Source of the DNA: JACCZX01 sp963824935
Lineage (GTDB): Bacteria; Pseudomonadota; Gammaproteobacteria; Burkholderiales; Burkholderiaceae_F
Direction of reading: 5' to 3'
Assembly: GCA_963824935.1 (NCBI GenBank)
Contig: CAWGRF010000002.1
Coordinates: forward strand, 110,958-174,957
DNA: 64,000 nucleotides
Shown here: piece by piece, positions 38,166-47,635 of the stretch
Layout of the letters: every line of letters begins with the position of its first letter
Numbering within the stretch: the stretch's first letter is position 1
Position numbers and translations under genes: made by a program
The notes under the pieces: model-generated
The model's input: only the letters and a program-made list of their open reading frames with translations
The model's database searches: none
What the model was told of the DNA's origin: nothing

Positions 38166-39968
38166 TCAGCCCAGCTTATAGGCAGGTGTGCGGCGCTCAA
38201 GCCAGTGCTCGAGCATCATCAGCACCCACACCATCTCGCCATAGAAACCCGAGTGCTCGCTTAGGCGAGCCGAAAACAGATCGTGCCCCAGTTCGCGCCG
38301 AATGAGCCCGCGCTCCGCCAGTCGCTCAAGTGCAGCCTTGGCAAACCTCGCAAGGGCCTTGTCGCGCAGCAGCCACGGTCCGAATGGCAGGCCGAAGCCA
38401 TGTTTCTTCTTGCGAATGATTTCATTCGGAAGAAAATCACGAAGGGCACTCTTGAAGAAGTATCGCAGCGTGAGTCCGCGAACCTTCATTGATGCCGGCA
38501 GCGTGAGCGAGAAGTCGACCAGATCATCATCCAGAAGGGGAAAGCCGACTCTTTCACCGGCGAGTTGCGCCGCCAGACGGACCTTCGGCAAATCGCTATC
38601 CGTTAGCGTGAAGCGCCAATCATAAACAAGCATGCGGTCGGTCAGCGATTGCATGTGGTTGCCTTGATAAACCTCGCGTTGCAGAGCAAGCGGCTCACCC
38701 GTGTTCACACTGCTCAGGAACGTGGACGTGAACACCTGAGCGGCGCCGAAGCGATCAAGCAAGTTATACGTTTCCATGCGCTCGGGCATCGGAAGTCGAG
38801 CCTGCTCGACATAGCGAGCGAGCTTCCTGATCCCGGGTAGCCGATGCGCAATACCGGGTCCGAGCAATAGGGGTTCGATCGCTTGCCTCCGGATCGAGGG
38901 CGGGACGGCATCGTAAACACCGAACACTTTTTGCCGAGCGTATCGGGTATTGCCTCCAAAAAGCTCGTCACCGCCATCTCCGGCAAGCAGCTTGTCAACG
39001 CCATGCTCGCGCGCCAGCGCGGCGCAATAGTAGGCAGGGAGCGCAGACGAGTTTCCAAACGGCTGATCGTAGTGTCCCGCAATCCGCGGAATCGCCCGCA
39101 CGAGTTCGTCCGGAGTGACGTAGTGCTCGTGGTGCCTAGAGTTGAAATGTCGAGCGGCGAGACGCGCATATGACATTTCATCGTATCCACTCGTGTCGAA
39201 ACCTATCGAAAAGGAATTGACCGATTCGCCGGTCACCCGACCCAACAGCCCGACGACGGTCGAGCTATCGGTCCCGCCGCTAAGAAACGCGCCGATGCGG
39301 GGTGTGGTGACTTCTCTCTCGATCGCCTGCCGGAAAAGTGTCCGAAATCGCTCCTGTTCAACTTTGACCTTGAATTGTTCCTTCGCGATGGGCGCGGGCC
39401 GCCAGATGGAACTCGAATGCAGCCCGCGTGCATCAAACGACAGGCGGGTTGCCGGCTCCATGCGTTGAACGCCGCGAAAAATCGTGCGCGGCGCCGGGAT
39501 TACGTGAAAGTAGACATAGTTGAAGATCGACTGCGGATCGATTTCGCGTTGGCCCGCTAGTGGAACGCCGTCGGCTCGGTCGGAGAACGCGATTCTCGAA
39601 CCCTCGATCGACCAACATAGAGGGATAACGGCAAAGCGATCGGTTAACAGCGTCGCTTTGCCTTGCTGCAGGTCGATGTGGACGATTGAAAAGCGCCCGC
39701 GCAATCGATTCCAACTGGCGTCAGCCCGGCCATCGCTCGCCAGGCGCGCCACGTCCTCTGGGGCGAGGATGCGCAAATCCTCGTCGCATGGTTCGCCGAT
39801 AACGGCAGTGACCGCGCGCTCGGCGATGTGAACGGTACCCTGGTTCGACTGCAGCCGTATGAAAAACGCGGGCCCATCGAATGTCGCGTTTCCGGCAGGA
39901 TCACGAACAACGCGTGGCTTCGTTGCATGATCTCGTTGCGCGGCCTCGCGATCGAACCAGCCACACAT
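38166..39968 (-). CDS. asparagine synthetase-like amidotransferase
   Basis: A 600-residue protein with a glutaminase-like N-terminal half and an asparagine synthetase PP-ATPase half. ATG at 39968 gives MCGWFDR with Cys at position 2, the required nucleophile; a TTG 13 codons earlier would bury it. The PP-loop is FLSGGTDSSTVVG, then LLAGDGGDELFGGNTRY, and FGLPFGPWLLR near the C-terminus. The glutaminase half is more diverged than in the other two copies. It probably amidates a sugar acid of the polymer. It sits between the beta-helix and ligase genes on the same strand. Confidence 0.88.
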   Translation of the reverse strand: MCGWFDREAAQRDHATKPRVVRDPAGNATFDGPAFFIRLQSNQGTVHIAERAVTAVIGEPCDEDLRILAPEDVARLASDGRADASWNRLRGRFSIVHIDLQQGKATLLTDRFAVIPLCWSIEGSRIAFSDRADGVPLAGQREIDPQSIFNYVYFHVIPAPRTIFRGVQRMEPATRLSFDARGLHSSSIWRPAPIAKEQFKVKVEQERFRTLFRQAIEREVTTPRIGAFLSGGTDSSTVVGLLGRVTGESVNSFSIGFDTSGYDEMSYARLAARHFNSRHHEHYVTPDELVRAIPRIAGHYDQPFGNSSALPAYYCAALAREHGVDKLLAGDGGDELFGGNTRYARQKVFGVYDAVPPSIRRQAIEPLLLGPGIAHRLPGIRKLARYVEQARLPMPERMETYNLLDRFGAAQVFTSTFLSSVNTGEPLALQREVYQGNHMQSLTDRMLVYDWRFTLTDSDLPKVRLAAQLAGERVGFPLLDDDLVDFSLTLPASMKVRGLTLRYFFKSALRDFLPNEIIRKKKHGFGLPFGPWLLRDKALARFAKAALERLAERGLIRRELGHDLFSARLSEHSGFYGEMVWVLMMLEHWLERRTPAYKLG

Positions 39969-40015
39969 GGCCGGCGCCGAGCGTTCATCCGACACCGCGA
40001 AATTCAACGCTTGGG

Positions 40016-41221
40016 CTACCGCGCGAGACGCTGAAACGCGCCGGGGCTTAACGGAGTCAGCTCCGTTAAGCCGGCTAACTCGTCGGAGCCGGCCACGTGC
40101 CGATAATCGCTTGCCGGCCGATCTTCTTTACCGAAAGAGCCGGCTGGCCCAGCGGCGCCGGCAAGCTTGCTGCCGATACGAAGCCGATAATCGAATTTGG
40201 ATGGATCTGCAAAGTCACTCGCGCGTGCCTGAACATTGCTCTTGACCACCGCTTGCGCCTTGGCGTCGATCTCTGCGCGGCCGACCAGGATGTTGTTGGA
40301 GATCGTTACCTCGGCAGGACCGGAACGAATTGCGATGAAGACGCCGCCGTTCGATCGATCGTTGACCAGAGTGTTGAAAGCGATGTGAGCATGATTGTCC
40401 GGCCAGCGATAACCTTCAGTGCCATACGAAATCAGCACGTGATTTTCCGTCTGATTGCCTTGCTGCACGAGATTTCCGATCGCTTTGAACTTACCTCCGT
40501 TCGGAAGATCCATTTCGTAACTCGACGACCCGTCTTCACCCGTCAGGCGGCTGTAGTAAACCGATGTTGCCTTCGCTCGACTCTTCAACAGATGACCTGC
40601 ACGCGCACGTGCGAAGTAGCTGCCTCTTACCTCGAGCACCGCAATGGTTCCCGCATACAAATTGTGGCTTTGCCCATCACCGGCGCCATTGTTTCGAAAC
40701 GTCGAGTCAACCACGCGCAGTTCGATACTCTGGTCGTTCGAAGTAAGGATGCCGTTTTCGTTGTCCTCAAAAGTGCATCTGATTACCCTGAGGCGTCCTC
40801 CTTCCAGTCGCACACCAGCACCGTTGCGATCCGCAACTCGCGCGCCGAAAAATCCGAGATTCTCGATCGTCACGTTCCCGCCCCTGACAACGAAGAGTCC
40901 CTTTCCCTCGGCTGAGTTTCTACCATCGCCTACAACACGAGGGCGCACCCCCATTCCGCGAATGACCAGCGCATTCTGGGTCCAAACCGCCGTGTCGCCG
41001 TGGTAATCGCCCGGGTCCACTTCCACGGTGTCGCCATCGCGGGCGATTTCAGCCGCCTTTTGCAGCGTGCGAACCTCGCGCGAAGCGCCCACGCGTATGA
41101 CCTTCGCCGCAGTCTCGGGCTTGTCAGAAGATGCACGCTCCTGTGTAGACGCCACCCCCGAAATCAAGGCGCTTGCGGTCATAAAAAACAGGAGCGCCAA
41201 AAGTCGAAACATGCTTTGCAT
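40016..41221 (-). CDS. secreted right-handed parallel beta-helix protein
   Basis: A 401-residue secreted protein. Signal peptide FRLLALLFFMTASALISGVAS precedes VIRVGASREVRTLQKAAEIA and DGDTVEVDPGDYHGDTAVW, the usual N-cap of parallel beta-helix carbohydrate-active proteins. Rung-like repeats then follow (VTIENLGFFGARVADRNG, LRVIRCTFEDNENGIL, LRVVDSTFRNNGAGDG, VTISNNILVGRA). It may be a lyase, epimerase or polymer-binding protein acting on the exopolysaccharide; catalytic residues are not recognised. The longer frame to 41377 is ignored because it lacks a signal sequence at its start. Confidence 0.85.
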   Translation of the reverse strand: MQSMFRLLALLFFMTASALISGVASTQERASSDKPETAAKVIRVGASREVRTLQKAAEIARDGDTVEVDPGDYHGDTAVWTQNALVIRGMGVRPRVVGDGRNSAEGKGLFVVRGGNVTIENLGFFGARVADRNGAGVRLEGGRLRVIRCTFEDNENGILTSNDQSIELRVVDSTFRNNGAGDGQSHNLYAGTIAVLEVRGSYFARARAGHLLKSRAKATSVYYSRLTGEDGSSSYEMDLPNGGKFKAIGNLVQQGNQTENHVLISYGTEGYRWPDNHAHIAFNTLVNDRSNGGVFIAIRSGPAEVTISNNILVGRAEIDAKAQAVVKSNVQARASDFADPSKFDYRLRIGSKLAGAAGPAGSFGKEDRPASDYRHVAGSDELAGLTELTPLSPGAFQRLAR

Positions 41222-41689
41222 GTTAAGGTTATTTGAAATAAAGCTCTCGCCGAAGGATAACGCGCGTCGGCCGGTTAAACGCTCAACTTGATCGCAACGA
41301 CGACACCAATGAAAGCGCCAATGACTGCAGCGAACTGCAGTTGAATGATGGCTACGAACGGCGGGATCGAGAGACAAGCGGTCACAAATGGTGCCGTTCG
41401 ACTTGATGAAGTACGCCGACGCAGCGACTCCCGTGAATTTGTGAGTAGACTCGCGCCCCTTCGTTTGGCAGGCCGCTTGACGGGCAGTTTCGCTTGTTCT
41501 ACGGTCGGCAGGTGTAGAAAGTGCATGGATACGTAGTCATCCGTAGCACATAGTGCACTAGGTCGAATGCGGGAATTGCCTCTCGACCGTCATCATCGTG
41601 TAATAAGGCACTGGAACGCGGGGCTGGCGTACCCAAAGGGGGGTCGGGAGCCGTGCGAAGAAGAATGCCCTCGTTGAAAGTGGAGTTCG
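41222..41689. other. intergenic region between divergent genes
   Basis: About 470 bases separate the beta-helix gene (-) from the Tat lipoprotein gene (+) and must hold both promoters. A minus-strand open frame at 41275-41526 ends in a hydrophobic stretch (FAAVIGAFIGVVVAIKLSV), so a small membrane protein is possible. It has no recognisable start signal and I do not call it a gene. Confidence 0.4.
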
Positions 41690-42112
41690 ATGAAAGAAAA
41701 AGAAGTTGGTCGCCGCACTGTTTTACGTTTCGGGTTGGGAGTTGGAGCACTCGTGCTCCTCGGTTGTGACTTCAGTCAGTGTGAAACTTGTGAAGTCAGA
41801 GGAGAAGACGCGTCCGAGCCTCCTGTTGCGACGCCGGCTCCGGCCCCGGCACCGACGCCTGCGCCTGGCCCACCCGCTGCGCCAAGCGCGTGGGTTGTCG
41901 ATCCTCCTTCGTTTGCCGTAGGAAGTGGTTCGACCTTTAATCTGGCAACGACGTTACCTGCCGGCGTTGCTCGCGGCGGCGCGTTCGACGTGAGTACGTC
42001 CGGTGCCAGACTTCCCACAGGAATGACGCTGACACCTGCCGGCATCTTGTCGGTGGGAACCGCCGCGGTGGGCAGCGTCGCCGGCGTTATCTTTACTTAC
42101 TCATCGCCCTGA
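41690..42112 (+). CDS. Tat-type lipoprotein with Pro/Ala linker and Ig-like fold
   Basis: A 140-residue exported lipoprotein. The twin-arginine-like GRRTVLRFGLGVGALVLLGC carries RR and a lipobox (LLGC). A low-complexity linker of alternating Pro and Ala follows (about residues 44-66). The C-terminal 70 residues read FAVGSGSTFNLATTLPAGV and LPTGMTLTPAGILSVGT, resembling a putative Ig-like domain of secreted proteins. It may be a surface adhesin or spacer. A short GGAG precedes the ATG. Its architecture resembles the start of the next gene, so the two likely share a job. Function unknown. Confidence 0.6.
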   Translation: MKEKEVGRRTVLRFGLGVGALVLLGCDFSQCETCEVRGEDASEPPVATPAPAPAPTPAPGPPAAPSAWVVDPPSFAVGSGSTFNLATTLPAGVARGGAFDVSTSGARLPTGMTLTPAGILSVGTAAVGSVAGVIFTYSSP

Positions 42113-42204
42113 ACACCGCGCGTGTTCTGCCGCTACGCCCGCCGATCAGACCAGAACGACGGCGATGATCTGAACTACCCGCGAGAATCAGGGAAGCCCT
42201 ACTA

Positions 42205-44031
42205 ATGCAGCGACGTCAGTTTTTGAAACACACTTCGGTTGCGCTTGCCACGACATTGGCCGGCTGTGGTGGTGGCGACGGAAGCGTCACCGCGCAAGAA
42301 AATGCGGGACCTCCTCCTGCTCCGCCGGCACCAGCACCGGCGCCCGCTCCAGCTCCCGCTCCAGCTCCCGCTCCGGGGCCGGCGGCTGCGCCTCCGCCGC
42401 CACCAGCCGGCGGGTTTCTCGATGTACCGTCTCAGCTAAACGAGCAGCAGATGTACGACAACGTGCTCGGCTGGACGTGGAGCGCGAGCGGCAAGACAAC
42501 TACCTTCGCCGCGAATCCGGGGCCGCAGAGTCACAGCAACATTACGAACGACAGCGAGGGCGACGACCTGTGGAACCACTATCAGGCGTGGAAGCGGACC
42601 GGCAACCCGATCTACCTGCAGTGGGCAACGCGCTGGCGCGATTACTTCGTCAACAGCTATTACAACCAATGGGCCGGCGGCGACGGCCAAGAGCACACCT
42701 ACGGTCAGGGCCTGATCCTGTGGGGCATGGAGCGCAACGACAGCGCAGCGCTCAGCTGCGGCCGACACAGATAGTCACGCGCATCGAGTCGATGTACGCG
42801 AGCATCAATCCAGGCTACGCGATGTCCTATTACGGCGGCCGGATGCGTGGCCGCCACATGATCGTTGCGTGCTACTACGCGCACTACAACCCGATCGCGC
42901 GCTGGATCAGTTGCGCGACAAACTCATCAATCTGTGGCTTGCTTCGCCTGACTGGCAAGACACGAGCAACAGCAACATCGTCGCGGGCGGGCATTACTTC
43001 TGCGCGCCTGAAATGCACTCATCCTTTCCCGAGTTCGGCAGCTACGCGGCCGGCAATCGCGTCAACAGTTCCTTGCAGTACGCGCTCATCACCGAAGCGT
43101 TCTGGCGCGGCTATATGCTCACCGCGCGCACCGATCTGCGCACTCGCCTGATTGCGATGTCGCGCTTCATCAATCACTACTGCGTCAACCCGGCCCACAT
43201 CAACGGCATGTCAGGCTCGTGGTGGGGCCACGCCAACGGCAACTACGCGCACTATCGCCACAACGGCGCGGGCCATACGAACCCGAACACGGCACCGGCC
43301 GATCCGGTTTATCAGACGGCGCACGTCAACTCGCTGGTGATCGGCTACAAGCTGACCGGCGAACCAGCGCTGCTCGCCAAGGCCAAGGAGCAATTCCGCA
43401 AGGGCACGCAGTACCCCGACGCTGGCCCCGGCGCGGTGAAGCAGCCGGACAATCACGTTCATCACTACATCGACACCCGCAATCCAAACGGCAAGACGGC
43501 TACTTCGCCTACAACAAGGGCGAGCTTCAGTACAACTACCTGATCTTCGAGAACGGTGGTGTACCGTCAGTAGTCGCTTGATGGCATTCATGTGCCGTCC
43601 GTCACCCGTGTTTATCGAGATCGCGCAGAAGATCGTGGTCTGGAACGGCACTTGGGCGAGCAACGACGGAACCTTCGCAACGTCCTATGAGACGCGAGGC
43701 AAGGCTTGGGGTATCCGCAGCCTGGCGCACGCGATTTTTCTGACGCCGGACGGGGATGCTTGGAAACAAGCCGGGCGGTCCGCGCTGTTTCGCAATGCGC
43801 AGTTGCTGAAAACTTTTCAGGATGATTCGAATCGGTGCTCGGCATATACTCAGCGCCGGAGCGTATTACCCGTCGTACTTCTGGGCCGCTTTGGTCGCCG
43901 CCGTCGAGCGCAAAGTCGCTGGCGCCGATGCGGCGTGGTCCAAGGTTATGAATAACGTGATTAACTTGTCTGCGTGGAGCGCAGGCTTCGGCCCCGATCC
44001 TCGGTGGGGCGCTTATCCAAGGAACAAATGA
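42205..44031 (+). pseudogene. large secreted Tat-type lipoprotein, frameshifted (gene A)
   Basis: A protein of about 600 residues broken by at least five shifts. It begins RRQFLKHTSVALATTLAGC (Tat motif and lipobox), followed by a long Pro/Ala linker coded by near-identical 12-base units. Later blocks in changing frames are WNHYQAWKRTGNPIYLQWA, YASINPGYAMSYYGGR, LINLWLASPDWQDTSN, INHYCVNPAHINGMSGSWWG, KGELQYNYLIFENGGVPS, KIVVWNGTWASND and AGAYYPSYFWAALVAAVE. It ends WSAGFGPDPRWGAYPRN. The helical, aromatic-rich pattern hints at an alpha-toroid enzyme, but I do not recognise the family. Its stop overlaps gene B by ATGA. Confidence 0.55.
43513..43571 (+). repeat. 59-bp direct repeat, copy 1 (inside gene A)
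   Basis: This stretch recurs at 45635-45693 with four mismatches. It codes for KGELQYNYLIFENGGVP in gene A. The second copy starts within the stop codon of gene C. Confidence 0.85.
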
Positions 44032-45252
44032 TGGCTACGCTGATCTCTTCCCCCGCAACCGTTTCGGTCACCTCGTTCCCTTACTCGCTGCCGACGTCAC
44101 CCGGCCAAGTGGTGTTTATCGGCACCAACTTCCTGCACGACATCCGACCAGCGCCATTCTCTGCCTACGATTGGGACTACGCCACGATGGGCTACTACGG
44201 CGGTGGCGTTTTTGTCGAGGACTACTCGCAAGGTGGCGCGTGGGCTGTCGCTGGCTCGGGCGGTCACGATGTGCCGCCCAACATTGGCGCGTGCATCTTC
44301 GATTTCTCAGGACTGCGACGTGGAAGCGTAAAGACAATGCGAACGGAATCGCGTGGCGCAGCGAACGACTTTCTTCGCAGTGAAGTCTATTCGGCACTTC
44401 AACCATCCGCAAGAGGGCGAGATTATCGCCGCAACCGGCAATATGCCAGCACCGGGCCACCTGTACGCCACCGCAAAAACCGTTGCCGGCCGCACGGGGC
44501 GGTGGACCGCTAGGCTCGGTACTGCACTTGTTGACCCATTATCAGACCCATAGGCGGAAGCAGCGGCCCGCTGACGCATTCTTGGTTCTCGCACTACGTT
44601 CAATCTGCAAACGGGCCTATGGTCGCGTATTTCAACCAATACAGTTCTGAGTAATGGGACCGCTTGGGGCACCGAGTTTTTCTCGTCCGCGTATGACCCG
44701 GTAGCCAATCGCTACTACATAATCCGCAGATTCCAGGGCGGCTCGCTTCTCGATTATCTGGATGGTAACGACTGGACTTGGAAGCAGCACACCATTCTGT
44801 TCCCGATTCGTCGGTAACGGTTTTTCGCAATCGAGCTTTGTTGACGTGGCCCGCCGCATACTGGTGGTGGGCGTTGACGTAGCTTCCTTGGTAGGACTGA
44901 ATCTAAACAATATTAGCGCTGGCTGGTCGGTGTTGAACGTGGCGGGGCAGGCACTACCTGATACTCAGTCACAGTTCACGTTCTATCCGCCGGATGGCAA
45001 TTGGTACGCCAGGCACGACAACGGCGGCGAATGGATATACAGGCTGACACCGCCCGCCTCGAATCCGTTGACCGGCACATGGACCGTAACTCACGTTCAG
45101 TTGAACACGGCCCTGCCGTCTCCTACCCAACGATTGGTTTAACTGGCGGCTCGCGGGCGCACAACCGATTCTTCTACGTGCCGTCGATTCAGCGTCTCGC
45201 GTGGATTCCCGGTAATGGCTACCGGCAAGTGGCGTTGATAAAGCCATCGTGA
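44028..45252 (+). pseudogene. beta-propeller-like protein, frameshifted (gene B)
   Basis: A protein of about 400 residues of unknown function with repeated beta-rich motifs, broken by several shifts. The first frame has VVFIGTNFLHDIRPAP and ATMGYYGGGVFVEDYSQGG. Later blocks are FNHPQEGEIIAATGNM, TFNLQTGLWSRISTNTV, AYDPVANRYYIIRRFQGG, WYARHDNGGEWIYRLTPP and RFFYVPSIQRLAWIPGN. Phrases such as YDPVANRYY and RLAWIP recur in kelch and galactose-oxidase type propellers. Start ATG overlaps the gene A stop and AAGGA lies just upstream, showing real translational coupling. Confidence 0.5.
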
Positions 45253-45636
45253 TGAAGCCCGGTCACTTGCGCGTGCGCCTATTGCAAGGCCATGTGCGCG
45301 CACTCGACGTGTCTACCGACACCGGATGAAGCGAAGAAGCTGATCGATGCCGGGTACGGCGACCGGCTGGCGCGCTACGAGTGGCAGGGCTGTGGGTGGG
45401 CTGTGCCGAATGCGGTCGGCCCCGCACCGAAGGGCAAAGCAGGAAAGACGCTATCGACCACGCAGGCGGGCGAATGCACGTTCCGCTTGGAAGATGGCCG
45501 CTGCGAGTTGCACGACAAAGGCTTGAAGCCGCTGGAAGGGCGCCTCGCGCGTCACGACCGGCCGTGGCAGCCGATACGTATCGAAGTGCTGCGCCATTGG
45601 GTCGGCCACGATCCAGAGGCATTGTTGAGAGCATAA
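45252..45636 (+). CDS. small Cys-rich protein, frameshifted (gene C)
   Basis: A protein of about 125 residues. The ATG at 45252 shares its A with the gene B stop (TGATG). After an early shift near 45265 it reads CACAYCKAMCAHSTCLP, then DEAKKLIDAGYGDRLARYEW, GECTFRLEDGRCELHDKGL and GHDPEALLRA. Two clusters of Cys and His suggest a metal-binding (zinc or iron-sulfur) fold. I do not recognise the family. Overlap with gene B makes it the third gene of a small operon with A and B. Confidence 0.5.
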
Positions 45637-45693
45637 CAAGGGCGAGCTTCAATACAACTACCTGATCTTCGAGAACGGTGGCGTGCCGACAGT
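45635..45693 (+). repeat. 59-bp direct repeat, copy 2, followed by a gene A-like fragment
   Basis: This copy begins at the gene C stop and is followed by a Pro-rich linker coding stretch (GSPPPPPAAAG) that resembles the lipoprotein linkers, then sequence with no clear gene up to the IS3 fragment near 45826. It looks like the remnant of a second gene A-type protein joined here by recombination. Confidence 0.7.
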
Positions 45694-45825
45694 TGAGGGC
45701 GGATCACCGCCGCCCCCCGCCGCCGCCGGGCAACAGCTTCGACTTTAATGCGGTCAACACATCTACTGCCACCCGCAACACGGTCAATCACAGCATCGCG
45801 CTGGCGGCCGTGGGGCAAGACGCGG

Positions 45826-46403
45826 TTGTGGGGCGTGTACTGTGAGCTAAAGCTGAACCTGCCGCGGGGCAAGAAACGACTGCCGCATCGAATCAAGCAG
45901 CCGCTGCAGGTACCGGCTGCACCTAAATCTGGTCGGCCGACTTCATGGCCGAAGCTTTATGGAGTGGACAGCGTTTCCGCACCTTCAACGTCATGGACGA
46001 CTTTAACCGCAAGGCGCTGCGCATCGCGATCGACCGCAGCCTGCCGGCCACACGTGTGATCCGCGCGCTCGACGAACTGCTCGAAGTGCGCGGCAAACCG
46101 CAACGGCTGCCGCTCGACAACGGTCCCGACTGGTGAGCCGGGCGCTGGCCGAATGGGCGCAGCGCAACGCGATCGAGCTGCAGTTTATCCAGCCCGGTAA
46201 GCCCACGCAGAACGCTTACATCGAACGGTTCAATCGCACTTACAGAACCGAGGTGCTGGCTGCTACGTGTTCGAAACGCTCAATGAAGTGCGCCGCCTGA
46301 CGCACGACTGGCTGCATCGCTACAACCATGAATGTCCGCATGCGGCGCTCGGCTTCGTGCCCCGGCTCGCTACGTGGCAAACTGTTGATCGCCTCTACTT
46401 CTA
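45826..46403 (+). pseudogene. truncated IS3-family transposase (OrfB), left relic
   Basis: The C-terminal two thirds of an IS3-family DDE transposase. Parts in different frames read YCELKLNLPRGKKRLPHR, FNVMDDFNRKALRIAIDRSL, QRLPLDNGP, PGKPTQNAYIERFNRTYRTE and HDWLHRYNHECPHAALGFVP. The three catalytic positions (D in SADF, D in LDNGP, E in YIERFN) can be found, but several indels break the frame. OrfA and the N-terminal half are missing. No terminal inverted repeats are recognised. Confidence 0.85.
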
Positions 46404-46480
46404 AATGGATCGAAAAAACGAGGACGCTTCAAAAGCGGACTCTAATCGCCTATTGGACTATTTCTGGAGAGCTGGTCAAC

Positions 46481-47242
46481 ATGGTTCGAGACTACCGGAG
46501 GGATATTCGAGTAGCCAAAACTAACTTTGAGGTCTTAGGTTTCTGGCATACGTTTAAGACGCTGCTTATATATTTCATCGAGAGATTCTTGGGCAGACTT
46601 TCTGACGATAATTTCGATGAAAAACATGGAGTTTCAACATCAGGAAATTTGACGCTTCAGCAATTGGGAATCACTGACCCGTACTCGATTGTGTATGTCC
46701 CGACACATGAACGAGTAATGAAACATGTATTAGAGAATCTGGATATCGATCATAGTAAATACGTCTTTGTTGATCTGGGGTGCGGAAAGGGCCGCGCGGT
46801 TTTGATGGCTATGGCGTTCCCTTTTGAAGAAGTGGTAGGTGTGGAATTATCTTCAGTGACTAGTGCAATTGCCGAAAAAAACGTTGAAATATTTAAATCC
46901 AAAGGATTACAGCGATGCAGGAGCGTAAGAATTTCCTGTGAAAACGCAATGGATTTTAAAATTCCAGACTCTAACGTGGTGTTTTATTTATACCGACCAT
47001 TTACGGGTCCAGTTATAGAAAAGGTCATAGATAATATTTGCGAAGCAGGAAGCAAAAGCTCTTGTCGATTTCTAATAGCGCATTCTTGCGTTTCATCTGA
47101 AGTTAACAAACTACTGCGATCTAGGAGCGCTCTTATAGAGACAAAAGTGTACGAGACTATGGTTGCAGAGCATTCCTGGAGTCTTTGGGAGTATAAAAAG
47201 CTTTCGGAGTTTAATAACTCAGTCAGACCTCCAGTTCATTGA
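46481..47242 (+). CDS. class I SAM-dependent methyltransferase, atypical AT-rich gene
   Basis: A 253-residue Rossmann methyltransferase with motif I VFVDLGCGKGRAVLMA, acidic motif II EEVVGVELSS and later FYLYRPFTGPVIE. Substrate unknown. The ATG at 46481 has GGAGA about ten bases upstream; the same frame is open back into the IS3 relic. Codon use is clearly unlike its neighbours: one 60-base line I counted is about 40% G+C, far below the flanks. With IS3 relics on both sides this looks like a recently acquired gene. Confidence 0.75.
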   Translation: MVRDYRRDIRVAKTNFEVLGFWHTFKTLLIYFIERFLGRLSDDNFDEKHGVSTSGNLTLQQLGITDPYSIVYVPTHERVMKHVLENLDIDHSKYVFVDLGCGKGRAVLMAMAFPFEEVVGVELSSVTSAIAEKNVEIFKSKGLQRCRSVRISCENAMDFKIPDSNVVFYLYRPFTGPVIEKVIDNICEAGSKSSCRFLIAHSCVSSEVNKLLRSRSALIETKVYETMVAEHSWSLWEYKKLSEFNNSVRPPVH

Positions 47243-47336
47243 ACCATTCCGGCATGTTGACCGTTGAGTTGCCCTATTTCTCCGGACACGGGTTTTGCTC
47301 GGTGCGACGTGCACCCTGTTTTAGTACGGCATCGAT

Positions 47337-47528
47337 CTAGAGTCCGCTGCCAACGATACGTGTTTTGGGTTTCGTTCTTGCATGCGCTTGTGCAAACTGC
47401 CGTGGCGTCAGGTAACCCAACGCACTGTGCGGACGTTCGCTGTTGTACTCGATGCGCCAGGCTTCGATCGCTGACCGGGCGTGCACGAGCGTCAGAAACC
47501 ACTGCCCCTTGTGCGGGACGGAACTTGC
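47337..47528 (-). pseudogene. truncated IS3-family transposase (OrfB C-terminus), right relic
   Basis: Only the last 63 codons of an OrfB remain on the minus strand: KGQWFLTLVHARSAIEAWRI, then EYNSERPHSALGYLTPRQF and a TAG at 47337. This is the family's conserved C-terminus. It is a different element from the left relic (there PHAALGFVP) and lies in the opposite direction. Confidence 0.85.
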
Positions 47529-47635
47529 TAATGACGATGTACTCTAGTAACGAGTGTCATTTGCGATAATTTGTAGAACTATGGTCTGCCCACTAGAATC
47601 GTGGGCGCAACGTTTTTCGCCGAGAGAGGTGGTTG

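Noticed and set aside
41275..41526. Small minus-strand membrane protein of 83 residues
   Set aside because: It ends in a hydrophobic stretch, but the first half looks random, and there is no ribosome site or known match.
45826..47528. Composite transposon carrying the methyltransferase
   Set aside because: The two IS3 fragments belong to different elements, both are truncated, and no inverted repeats were found.
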